DNA of 64,000 nt, from contig CP036272.1 in assembly GCA_007745635.1 (NCBI GenBank), positions 2,376,370-2,440,369 of the forward strand, given 5' to 3'. This DNA comes from Stieleria bergensis. GTDB taxonomy: Bacteria > Planctomycetota > Planctomycetia > Pirellulales > Pirellulaceae. The translations under genes were made by a program, and so were the position numbers. The notes under the pieces were generated by a model. The model searched no databases. It saw nothing but the letters and a program-made list of their open reading frames with translations, and had not been told where the DNA came from. Of the stretch, positions 17,587 to 25,825 are shown one piece after another (the first letter of the stretch is position 1; every line of letters starts with the position of its first letter).

Positions 17587-18349
17587 AGTTTTCCATTCGT
17601 AAAGCTTCATGCACACCAAAGTTTAATCTAAAGGCAGGCCGCGAACACTACGGGGTGGCGATTGAAGTGCAATTGTTGTCCGATCTTGTGAGCCCGTTTC
17701 AGCAGTGCTTAAAAAGCCTTGCTGGTAACGACGTTTCCCCCTGAATGCACGAGGAAACAGCCCTCGCGGTACCGGGCGATGGTCCCACAACAGGCGGGTG
17801 TTTGCGGTGTTGTGCGGCAAGTTGACCAAGGCAGGGGACGTTGTTCTGCGGCCAAGTTGTTGTAGCGTGCGCTACCAAACCAGTGTGCGGTGACTGTCTC
17901 ATCGCTCGCTAGAATCGCAGCACGCCGAACCCCGCCCTCCAGCACAAGCGTTTCACATTTTCCGCTATTGAAACCTGAGACGGTATCGATTTAGGGAACT
18001 CCCCGCCTGCCAAGCCAGGAATGACTGCAGAACGTCAGCGGTGACGTTGGCTGACCGTTGGTTAATCAACCGCGTAAAGCAAGGGGCATGACGCAGTGGG
18101 ACATGTCGCTGGGGAGAAGATGCCGGAAGCGGGCGTTCCGCCAGGTTGCTGGGGCGATCGAATAAGAATGCAAACCGACACTCGCAGCGTGTCTCAATGA
18201 ACGCGCTAAGGGCTTCCACGATCCTGCGGTCGACGGCAAAGGCGCCCGCAGGACTCATCGGATCTGATCAGCCATCGGATTCAGCGGTGGCCGTGTTTGG
18301 GTTTGGTCGTTCGGGCGTTTTGGGAGCGAATGCGACCAAGCTAAATCGA
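17587..18349. other. Gap between two minus-strand genes, no gene seen
   Basis: About 760 nt upstream of the zinc-ribbon gene. Short frames exist on both strands but have atypical composition, no ribosome site and no recognisable domain. The promoter of the zinc-ribbon gene should lie here; I cannot place -35 and -10 boxes with confidence. Confidence 0.4.
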
Positions 18350-20383
18350 TCAGTTGCGGGTCACTTTGTCGGCCAGCAAGTGCGGTGTGTTCATGCCTTG
18401 AACAAACTTCTGCAGGCCGCTGATCGTCACTCGGTTGTTCAAGTGGCTGCGCAGATTGACGCCTGGATAAGGGGTCACATAGGCCACCGTTAAGCCAGCG
18501 TCATCGGTTAGGGCATAGGGAGGGCTGTTTTGGCGAGCCGAGTAGACCTGCACCAGGAATCCCGATGCCGAGTGCGTCTCTGGGCCGGTGGAGGGAGTTG
18601 CCAGTGCCGGTGGAAGCGTTGAAAGGTTGCCCGAAGTAGGCAGGATCTTCAACTGGTTGGCTGGCAAGGCGTTGGTGTCGCTGGATGCCGACGCCTGGTT
18701 GACCATCCCTGGCGCGACGTTGGAGGCCATGCGAATTCCGCCAACTAAGGGCGGTTTGGTGTGGCCAGTCATTGTGGTCGTGATTTGAGTGGCTCCGTCG
18801 CGTTGCTTGGCCAAGTCACGATAGCCTGCCGCGCGGCGATACGTGTCTCGGAGTCGAGTGGTGTCAACGATGTTTCCCGAGCGAAGCAGTTGTTCGGTGT
18901 ACTTCACGACCAAATCGGTTTCGTCTGCCGATGCGCTCTCGGCAACCAGTTTGGCAAGAATCGTGTCAAGTGTGTCCGCATTGGCGTTTACTAACGCATC
19001 TTGGACGCGCGTGATATCGGTGACAGGAATCGCGCGAATGGCTTTTTGGGGAATGACGGGCATTGCCAGGCGGCTCGTGCTGCCGGAGGTTCCGTTCGGT
19101 GTCGTGTTGCGAGTCACGTTGCCGACTGCCCATCGTTGGTCCGAGAGTGTGGTGGCGTTTTCAGCCAACGGGTCGGCTTGATTCATTTCCACTAAGCGCG
19201 GTGTGCCCACAAAGTTGGCCACAATCTTGGAGACTTGGTCCAGGGTCGAAGCTGGCTTGCCCAGTTCTGATTGTGCCGTTCCCGGGGCAATTGCTTGCGT
19301 TGCCGGGGCCATCGTATCGTTGGTTTCCAGAACCGATTGTCCGTCGGTCACAGCGAGCGTCGGTTGTTGGCTCGAGTTGCCAGCGATGGGGTTCAGCGAA
19401 CGCCAGGCATCTTTCAGGCCGCTGCCGATCACGGCGCCTTGGTCTGGGAACTGATCATTGGATTTGCCGAGGTGGAACTTGACAGGGCCCTCGGATGTGG
19501 AATGGGGGACAGTGCCATCCGCTGGTGTGTTTTGCAGCGGTGGTAGCGGAGACAACACCGCTTGGCCATTGTCGATCGGGCTGGCGTTGAGGATTGACTT
19601 TGGGTCCAGTTTTGATAGGTTGCCAGTCTCATCAGTGGAGGGAACTGGGCTTTGGTTTGGCTTGGTTGGCTGCGCGACTTCGGTTTCGTTGTTGACCTGC
19701 ATGATCGCAGCGTCGGGCGATGCCGCGTTGGGATTGGTCAGGATTTTGGCCAAAGCTTCGGCCGTTGGCACGATCTGGTCGCGATGCACCCAGCGAAATT
19801 CGCCTGGCGGTGGGACGATGCGCAGCCAGGTGCGTTGCTCCTTGGAGTCGTCGGCCTGCTGTTCGTTGCTTCCTAGGATGGCAACTTCTTCGCCTGCATC
19901 GAGCTGGACTTGCCAGCGATAGCGTTTGGCTTGTCCGAGGTTGGTGCCAATCCAGCAAGTCACTTGATCTTCGATGATCATGCCGATGGTTCCGTCATCA
20001 GTGAGCTCGACTTGGTCCGCTGGAAGCCAGCAGAAACTCGACTTTACCGGGCGAATTCCCAGCCAGCCATCTTTCGTTTCAAGATAGACCTCAAGTTGTT
20101 GTCCAAGGCGAAGTGAATCGGTACGATAGAGTTTTTCCGAAGGGCCACATCGAGCGAATCCGTCGTTCTGCTTGACGAAGACGTTGTACGGAACCTCGCG
20201 ATCAGCGGTATTGGTGGCTGAATCAGGTGCCTGTATGCCGGATTCCTGTAGGCCAGATTCCTGAGCGTTACTGGTTGCGGTTGTCAACGCTGCCAACGCG
20301 AAGCAGGTCAGTAGCATCGATCCGAGTTTGCTCGTAACGCAGCGGTAGCGGTCAAAGAGCGAGGCTTGTACCGTGACATCCAT
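18350..20383 (-). CDS. Exported protein with SH3-like domains and a low-complexity middle
   Basis: A 677-residue protein. The N-terminus has a positive stretch, a hydrophobic run (LGSMLLTCFALAALTTATS) and an AQES cleavage region, so a Sec signal peptide is likely. Residues about 50-200 hold two SH3-like beta segments: RTDSLRLGQQLEVYLETKDG followed by WLGIRPVKSSFCWLPADQVE, then a second with WLRIVPPPGEFRWVHRDQI. The middle is rich in asparagine, threonine and proline. The C-terminal part holds NLRSHLNNRVTISGLQ, like an oligonucleotide-binding or SH3-type strand pair. Its place behind the zinc-ribbon gene suggests a shared envelope role, which is inference only. The start at ATG 20383 is well supported by the signal peptide. 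Confidence 0.75.
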   Translation of the reverse strand: MDVTVQASLFDRYRCVTSKLGSMLLTCFALAALTTATSNAQESGLQESGIQAPDSATNTADREVPYNVFVKQNDGFARCGPSEKLYRTDSLRLGQQLEVYLETKDGWLGIRPVKSSFCWLPADQVELTDDGTIGMIIEDQVTCWIGTNLGQAKRYRWQVQLDAGEEVAILGSNEQQADDSKEQRTWLRIVPPPGEFRWVHRDQIVPTAEALAKILTNPNAASPDAAIMQVNNETEVAQPTKPNQSPVPSTDETGNLSKLDPKSILNASPIDNGQAVLSPLPPLQNTPADGTVPHSTSEGPVKFHLGKSNDQFPDQGAVIGSGLKDAWRSLNPIAGNSSQQPTLAVTDGQSVLETNDTMAPATQAIAPGTAQSELGKPASTLDQVSKIVANFVGTPRLVEMNQADPLAENATTLSDQRWAVGNVTRNTTPNGTSGSTSRLAMPVIPQKAIRAIPVTDITRVQDALVNANADTLDTILAKLVAESASADETDLVVKYTEQLLRSGNIVDTTRLRDTYRRAAGYRDLAKQRDGATQITTTMTGHTKPPLVGGIRMASNVAPGMVNQASASSDTNALPANQLKILPTSGNLSTLPPALATPSTGPETHSASGFLVQVYSARQNSPPYALTDDAGLTVAYVTPYPGVNLRSHLNNRVTISGLQKFVQGMNTPHLLADKVTRN

Positions 20384-20612
20384 GTCTGGTTCAATGGGTA
20401 GGTAGTAGTGTGCATGAACAGCTGTTTCAACTTGTGCAATAGCTGAAAACCGCGGCGCAGATCAAGATGGAATTGCCAGCGGCTTTGCGTCTGTTGTCAG
20501 GCTGCGGTCTTTCGTTCTCCTGTGGGCGGCCGAGTTGGAAGGGGCTTGGAGTTAAGATTGATTTTAAACGCGAGCGGCAAGATTCGGCTTCTGCCGGCGC
20601 GACAGGCTGTCT

Positions 20613-21407
20613 CTAGGTAGGCATGGGAAGATAGAGGTCCAGCTGTTGATCGCGGAAACTGCGGGCTTTGACACCGTGGGACCAGAGTTCAAAATATGCC
20701 TGCAGCGGATCAGCGGCCGTCAAGGTTTCCGCCAGGAATGGCCACATCAGGTAGTCTCTTAGCATCGCATCGCAGGCAATGAAGTAGTAAGCCGGTGCCA
20801 GAAGGGAGGCGTGTGTTTCAGCGGTTTGTTCGTCTGCATCGTTTAAGGAACCGGCTCCAGAATGCAGGTCGTTCAGGATCTCTGGCAACTGGTCGGCGAT
20901 GATCGTCAACAACTTGCTGCGGTCGACGGGTTCTTTGGGGTGTTTGGGGGCTTTCCCTTGCAGCACGCGAATTTCGATGTCAGTGCCAAGATGCTCGCTG
21001 ATGGCGTGCTGGCCGGTTTGGCTGGCGATGGTTTGCAAGCCTTGCAGCCATTGCATGCCAAGTTGCTTTGCCAGTTCAGGAGCCAGTTCAGGGGCGTCGC
21101 GAACCACGAAAAAGGCATCTTTGCCGCCGCCGGGCCGCTGGCCTGATCCGGCAACTTCATACAGTGGCAGAATCCGATCAAGCAGTTGAGGGGCCTGCGG
21201 CAGCGGTTCCAGCAGGTCGCCAAGTCTTTCACCGTCGGGGCGAAAGCTCTGGAACAGGCCGATCAGCATCTCTGCGGTCGACAGTGGTTTGCCATCGGGG
21301 CCGATATTTCCTCCATCGCAGCCCGGCTGAGCAGCGGTGCCACCGCATTGACGGGCACGTTCAGCGGCAACTTGGTGGCAATGGTCAGCGAAATCGGACG
21401 GATTCAT
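20613..21407 (-). CDS. Conserved-looking cytoplasmic protein of unknown function
   Basis: A 264-residue soluble protein with no signal peptide or membrane segment. Visible features are an N-terminal part with CGGTAAQPGCDGG, a middle KDAFFVVRDAPELAPELAKQ and a C-terminal part rich in aromatic residues (YYFIACDAMLRDYLMWPF). The codon pattern and even composition support a real gene. I recognise no catalytic motif or family. It sits alone: 229 nt separate it from the exported SH3 gene downstream, and it is divergent from rpsB. Confidence 0.7.
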   Translation of the reverse strand: MNPSDFADHCHQVAAERARQCGGTAAQPGCDGGNIGPDGKPLSTAEMLIGLFQSFRPDGERLGDLLEPLPQAPQLLDRILPLYEVAGSGQRPGGGKDAFFVVRDAPELAPELAKQLGMQWLQGLQTIASQTGQHAISEHLGTDIEIRVLQGKAPKHPKEPVDRSKLLTIIADQLPEILNDLHSGAGSLNDADEQTAETHASLLAPAYYFIACDAMLRDYLMWPFLAETLTAADPLQAYFELWSHGVKARSFRDQQLDLYLPMPT

Positions 21408-21953
21408 GGCTTTTCTCGACAGGATGGGATCGCGACGAAGTCAAATGCGCTCAGCAGTGCGGTCTCAGCAGTGTGGTCGTAGCCGCACCTCAGTTTGCTG
21501 GCGATTCGCATCAAACACTCTTGCAAGCAGAACTGTCTTTGAACGGGGAATTGTAGGGCACGCGACTAGGCTGTCGGAGTCCGGTTTGGCAAAATCACGC
21601 GGTGGCGCCAGCGTGTCTGGTGGTGGAGCGGAAATGCTGGGTTTGGATGGGAATTCTGGGGCTTGGCGACCTTGTCGATGCCGCGGTGATGGGCTACCCT
21701 CTCGAGCCCCAACGGGAAATATGTCGTTTCCCTGTTTTTTAAACACTTTCGTCCGTGCATTCTGGGATGAAGGGCCCCGGATTTCGGGGGTGTTTTGGAG
21801 CAGACAAAGTAGTGTTTCGGATGCGGTTTTGCCGCGCTGGAGCATTCTTGTTGTGAACTGCCTCAAAACATCATGCCCTGGGAACCCGCCAAGGAGTTTG
21901 GCAATGGTTTCGTGATGCCCGCACAGACAGCCATGCAATGGAGCATTGAGTCG
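21408..21953 (+). promoter_or_regulatory. rpsB leader and divergent promoter region
   Basis: About 545 nt lie between a minus-strand gene and rpsB. Two structures stand out on the plus strand. GGGAAA (21714-21719) pairs with TTTCCC (21727-21732) and is followed by a T run at 21735-21740. CCCCG (21775-21779) pairs with CGGGG (21785-21789) and is followed by TGTTTT. Both look like weak terminators or attenuators. rpsB mRNA leaders are autoregulated by protein S2 in other bacteria, so a regulatory leader is plausible but not shown. Promoter boxes were not placed. Confidence 0.45.
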
Positions 21954-22709
21954 ATGGCAAATCAAATTGTTCAAGACATGATTGAAGCTGGTGTCCACTT
22001 TGGTCACCGCACCAGTTTGTGGAACCCGAAGATGAAGCCATACATCTTCGGTAGCAAGAACCAGATTCACATTCTGGATATTCGCGAAACACTGCGTGGC
22101 ATGCTGCGTGCCCGCAAGTACCTCAGTCAAGTGGCTGCTGGTGGCTCGTTGATCTTGTTCGTCGGAACCAAGCGACAAGCTGGTGAGGCGATTGAAGCTC
22201 AGGCATCGCGCTGTGGCATGCCGTTCGTCAGCGAGCGTTGGTTGGGTGGTACGTTGACAAACTTCCGTACCATTCGCAGCCGATTGGGACGTTTGGAAGA
22301 ATTGGAATCCATCCGTGGTAGCGACGCGATCAACGGTTACAGCAAGAAGATGCAGTCATCGCTGAACCGCGAATACCGAAAAATGTACCGCAACCTGAAT
22401 GGTCTGCGCACGATGAACCGTTTGCCAGAGTGCTTGTTCATCGTTGACCCCGGTAAAGAACGCAACGCCGTCCGTGAAGCCAAGCGTTTGGGCATCACCA
22501 CCGTTGGCCTGATCGATACCGACAGCGATCCAACCGCAATCGATCTGCCCATTCCCGGTAACGACGATGGTATCCGCAGCATCGAATTGATTTTGAAGCA
22601 GCTTTCCGATGCCGTGATTGAAGGCAAAGGTCAAACTGAAATGGCTGCTGCTGCTGGTGAAGCCGCACCTGCCGCACCTGCGGAAACCGCTTCAGCCACA
22701 GAAGGCTGA
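21954..22709 (+). CDS. rpsB: 30S ribosomal protein S2
   Basis: A 251-residue ribosomal protein S2, part of the small subunit near the mRNA exit side. The N-terminus [20 protein letters not shown], then [19 protein letters not shown] and [13 protein letters not shown], are unmistakable S2 signatures. The start at ATG 21954 gives the standard N-terminus and has GGAG about 11 nt before it; longer in-frame starts at 21873-21933 add unrelated residues. The C-terminal tail after residue 230 is alanine-rich ([16 protein letters not shown]). It begins the translation block with tsf, pyrH and frr, a widely conserved gene order. Confidence 0.97.
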   Translation: MANQIVQDMIEAGVHFGHRTSLWNPKMKPYIFGSKNQIHILDIRETLRGMLRARKYLSQVAAGGSLILFVGTKRQAGEAIEAQASRCGMPFVSERWLGGTLTNFRTIRSRLGRLEELESIRGSDAINGYSKKMQSSLNREYRKMYRNLNGLRTMNRLPECLFIVDPGKERNAVREAKRLGITTVGLIDTDSDPTAIDLPIPGNDDGIRSIELILKQLSDAVIEGKGQTEMAAAAGEAAPAAPAETASATEG

Positions 22710-22726
22710 TCGGCGACCAGAGGATC

Positions 22727-22786
22727 AAGGACCGGTTAACTTGCTCAGCGCGCTGTGAACCGCTGCTCGCTTTGGCCGGTCCTTTT
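22727..22786 (+). terminator. Terminator-like hairpin between rpsB and tsf
   Basis: AAGGACCGG (22727-22735) pairs with CCGGTCCTT (22776-22784), running into TTTT at 22783-22786. The arms are perfect over 9 bp but the loop is 40 nt and the T run is short. It could be a partial terminator that tunes the S2 to EF-Ts ratio. Confidence 0.5.
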
Positions 22787-22858
22787 AAACAGAACATTGG
22801 ATTAACACCATTCCCCACTGATACTTGATGTCCCCCACGGGACGCTCTGGAGGAAACG

Positions 22859-23833
22859 ATGGCGATTTCAGCCAAAGACGTCAGCGAATTGCGTAAAAGC
22901 ACTGGCGCTGGAATGATGGATTGCAAAAAGGCCTTGGAAGAGTCTGGCGGCGACATGGAAGCTGCCTTGGACTACTTGCGTAAGAAAGGTCAAAAGGTTG
23001 CTGCAAAGCGAGCTGACCGCGAAGCCAACGAAGGCGTCGTCGTTGTAGCCTCTGTTGCCGGCAAGTCTGCCCTGTTGGCGCTCAGCTGCGAAACTGACTT
23101 CGTTGCTCGTAACGAAGACTTCAGTGCCTTGGCACAGCAAATTGCTGATGCTGCTTTGGCTGCTGGTTTGACCACCAAGGAAGAAGTCGCTGCGATGGAA
23201 TTCGACGGTTCAACGGTTGCTGAAAAGCTGGTTGAACGAACCGGTACCATCGGTGAAAAGATCGAAGTCGCGGACTTCCAAATCGTTGAAGGCGATTCAG
23301 TCTCGTCGTACATTCACGCCGGCAGCAAGATCGGTGTGGTCCTGGCATACCACGGTGGCGGCAAAGACGACGCGGCAGATTTCTTCCGCAAAATCGCCAT
23401 GCACATTGCTGCGATGAGCCCACAAATCCTGACACCAGACGAATTTGACGAAGCGTTTGTTGCCAAGGAATTGGAAGCACTGCAAGGACAAATCAAGGTC
23501 GAAAACGAAGACCGTCAGCGTCTTGGTAAAGCTTTGAAAACCGTTCCTCAGTTCGCTAGCCGCAAGCAATTGACCGAAGACGTTTTGGCCGCTGCTGAAG
23601 ACGCGATCAAAGCTGAGTTGAAAGCCGATGGCAAGCCAGAGAAGATTTGGGACAAAATCGTCCCCGGCAAAATGGAACGCTTCATCGCCGACAACACGTT
23701 GTTGGATCAAGAGAAGTGTCTGCTAAGCCAGTTCTTCGCACTTGACGATAGCAAGACCGTTGAAGCGGCTGTGGCGGATTATCATCCAGAAGCCAAAGTG
23801 ATTGCGTTCAAACGCCTTTCGGTTGGCGGCTGA
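22859..23833 (+). CDS. tsf: Elongation factor Ts
   Basis: A 324-residue EF-Ts, the nucleotide exchange factor that removes GDP from EF-Tu. The N-terminal UBA-like domain has VSELRKSTGAGMMDCKKALE, the family signature. The core begins with SCETDFVARNEDF, the TDFV motif that disturbs magnesium binding in EF-Tu. Two subdomain repeats follow and the length is normal. GGAGG at 22850-22854 precedes ATG 22859 at good spacing. The gene order rpsB-tsf is conserved across bacteria. A strong terminator lies about 100 nt downstream. Confidence 0.97.
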   Translation: MAISAKDVSELRKSTGAGMMDCKKALEESGGDMEAALDYLRKKGQKVAAKRADREANEGVVVVASVAGKSALLALSCETDFVARNEDFSALAQQIADAALAAGLTTKEEVAAMEFDGSTVAEKLVERTGTIGEKIEVADFQIVEGDSVSSYIHAGSKIGVVLAYHGGGKDDAADFFRKIAMHIAAMSPQILTPDEFDEAFVAKELEALQGQIKVENEDRQRLGKALKTVPQFASRKQLTEDVLAAAEDAIKAELKADGKPEKIWDKIVPGKMERFIADNTLLDQEKCLLSQFFALDDSKTVEAAVADYHPEAKVIAFKRLSVGG

Positions 23834-23928
23834 TTGCGTTCGCCCAACCATGGTTGCAAGTTTTCGGATTGACTCACTGGCTTAGCGGCCGAAGAGATCA
23901 AGCGAATTAATTTGCCCGATCAATTCAT

Positions 23929-23966
23929 AAACCTCGCCTGCCCATGTTGGACAGGCGAGGTTTTTT
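23929..23966 (+). terminator. Strong intrinsic terminator after tsf
   Basis: AAACCTCGCCTG (23929-23940) pairs with CAGGCGAGGTTT (23952-23963) as a perfect 12-bp stem with an 11-nt loop and runs into TTTTTT. This is the clearest intrinsic terminator in the window. It separates rpsB-tsf from pyrH-frr. Confidence 0.85.
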
Positions 23967-24095
23967 CGTATGCTTTTGCAGGGCATTTGCGATGCGCGTC
24001 GTGTCCGCGCGTTGTATGTTCCAGCAGCGTATGCGACGATGGATCGGTGCGTCTGCTTTACTTCCAAGCCATGCCAATTCGCTGGACCAAAACGG

Positions 24096-24830
24096 ATGTC
24101 AGAATCTCAGTCTCTTCAGTACAAACGTGTCGTTTTAAAGCTCAGCGGTGAAAGCCTGGCGGGTTCCGGCGGCCGTGGCATCAGCGGAAAAGAAATGTCC
24201 GAAATTGCCGGCCAGATTGAGCAGGCTCATCGGTCAGGCTGTCAGATCGCGATCGTGATCGGGGGCGGAAACATCCTGCGTGGCGCTCAGTTTTCTGGAA
24301 CCAATGCCTTGGTCCAAGAAGCGACTGCTCACTACATGGGAATGCTGGCAACGGTCATCAACTCATTGGCCATGCAAGACGCGATCGAAGCGTTGGGGCT
24401 TGACACTCGCGTGATGTCTGCGGTCCCGGTGGACAAGATTGCCGAAACCTTCATTCGCCGGCGAGCGATTCGGCACTTGGAAAAGGGACGCGTGATCATC
24501 CTGGCTGCGGGAATCGGAAACCCGTTTGTCACAACGGACACCGCGGCCGCTCAGCGCGCCCTGGAAATCGATGCCGATGTGGTTCTGAAAGCCACACGCG
24601 TGGATGGAGTTTACAGTGACGATCCCGAAAAGAATCCACACGCGGTGTTGTATGACCGGTTGACCTATCGTGAAGTCAATGAAAAACAGCTGAAGGTCAT
24701 GGACGCCACGGCGATTGCGTTGTGCCAGGAGCACAGCAAGCCGATCTTGGTGTTTAACTTCAAGAAAGCCGGTAGCATCGTACAAGCAATCAGCGGCAAG
24801 ACCGTCGGTACCTGGATCGGCGCTGAATAG
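24096..24830 (+). CDS. pyrH: UMP kinase
   Basis: A 244-residue bacterial UMP kinase of the amino-acid kinase family, which makes UDP from UMP and ATP and forms hexamers. [20 protein letters not shown] is the N-terminal phosphate-binding segment; [20 protein letters not shown] holds the GGGN loop. [16 protein letters not shown] is the nucleotide-binding signature. The start at ATG 24096 gives [20 protein letters not shown], the normal length; an open frame to 23970 would run back to the terminator and is not part of the family. Gene order before frr is conserved. Confidence 0.96.
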   Translation: MSESQSLQYKRVVLKLSGESLAGSGGRGISGKEMSEIAGQIEQAHRSGCQIAIVIGGGNILRGAQFSGTNALVQEATAHYMGMLATVINSLAMQDAIEALGLDTRVMSAVPVDKIAETFIRRRAIRHLEKGRVIILAAGIGNPFVTTDTAAAQRALEIDADVVLKATRVDGVYSDDPEKNPHAVLYDRLTYREVNEKQLKVMDATAIALCQEHSKPILVFNFKKAGSIVQAISGKTVGTWIGAE

Positions 24831-25062
24831 CGTCTGTGATCAAGCCGCGTTCCGATTGATGTGAATGTCAAGACACCGCGTCCCGCTGTGTCGATGATCT
24901 TTGCCGTGGAAAAAAAACGGACACGGCTGAGCCGCAATGGCTTAGAAGTCGATAAAATCGTCGTAGGTGACTGCTCTCACAGCGCTGCAATTTCTCCAGC
25001 AGAGCGTATGATTAAGCAGTGAAATCAAAGTCCTCCAATTCCTCAACCCAAGGATGCATGAT

Positions 25063-25623
25063 ATGTCCGCAGATGAAACCCTGATGGATACCGAAGAACG
25101 CATGGAAAAAGCCATCAGCGTGCTGGGGAACCAGCTCTCTGGCATTCGGACCGGTCGCGCCACGCCCGGATTGGTCGATTCGCTGAAGGTTGAGGCGTAC
25201 GGATCACTCACCCCGCTGAAGCAGTTGGCCTCCATCGGTGTTCCTGAGCCACAGCAGATTTTGATTCGTCCCTACGATGCGAGCACGATCAAAGACATCG
25301 AAAAAGCGATCGTTGCCAGTGACTTGGGAATGAGCCCTCAGAACGATGGCAAATTCATTCGCTTGAATGTGCCTGCCTTGTCAACGGACGTGCGGAAGAA
25401 GATGGGCATTCGCATCAAGGAATTGGCCGAAGACTCCAAGATTTCCATTCGCAATATTCGTCGGGATGGCAACAAGACCGCCGATCAGCTGGAAAAGGAC
25501 AAAGAGATCACCGAAGACGATCGCGACAAGCTGAAAAGTGACATCCAGGACTTGACCAAGAAGTTCGAAGAGCAGGTCAACGAACTGGCCAAAGCTCGCG
25601 AAGCGGAAGTCATGGACAGCTAA
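25063..25623 (+). CDS. frr: Ribosome recycling factor
   Basis: A 186-residue ribosome recycling factor that splits the post-termination ribosome together with EF-G. RTGRATPGLVDSLKVEAYG is the family signature, with the three-helix bundle then carrying LIRPYDASTIKDIEKAI, IRLNVPALSTDVRKKM and a lysine-rich last helix. Two starts are possible: ATG 25054 and ATG 25063. AAGGA at 25049-25053 is correctly spaced for 25063 and gives the usual length. It ends the translation block, 232 nt after pyrH. Confidence 0.96.
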   Translation: MSADETLMDTEERMEKAISVLGNQLSGIRTGRATPGLVDSLKVEAYGSLTPLKQLASIGVPEPQQILIRPYDASTIKDIEKAIVASDLGMSPQNDGKFIRLNVPALSTDVRKKMGIRIKELAEDSKISIRNIRRDGNKTADQLEKDKEITEDDRDKLKSDIQDLTKKFEEQVNELAKAREAEVMDS

Positions 25624-25662
25624 GCAGTTCGTTTATCGAGCCCACCGCAGGGCGCCCGTCAT

Positions 25663-25751
25663 GTTCGTAGGGTGCCGTGCTTGCACGTGCAGCATCCAGG
25701 TGGCACTGTAAGTGCATGGTTTGTTCGGGCATTGGTGCGTCCAGGGGACGC
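25663..25751. repeat. Dispersed intergenic repeat, copy 1
   Basis: A 24-nt element at 25663-25686 (core GTAGGGTGCC then TGCTTGCAC) recurs at 63956-63979 with one mismatch. A second 13-nt word, AAGTGCATGGTTT (25710-25722), recurs at 63916-63928. The gap also holds a palindrome TGCACGTGCA (25682-25691) and a GCGTCC/GGACGC hairpin (25737-25751). It looks like a member of a dispersed intergenic repeat family. Confidence 0.55.
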
Positions 25752-25825
25752 GCCCTCTGTCGCTTCGCCCTGTGATTCTCAAAACCATGTCTGATGCTGA
25801 TTCCCGCCCACTGTCAGTGGGCCGA

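Noticed and set aside
17965-18258. Minus-strand frame of about 97 residues upstream of the zinc-ribbon gene
   Set aside because: No ribosome site, no domain and an irregular composition; kept as non-coding.
21465-22178. Minus-strand frame of about 237 residues across the rpsB start
   Set aside because: It is antisense to a certain rpsB gene and shows no domain.
24872-24892. Hairpin after pyrH (GACAC...GTGTC)
   Set aside because: The stem has a central mismatch and no T run follows, so it is too weak to call a terminator.
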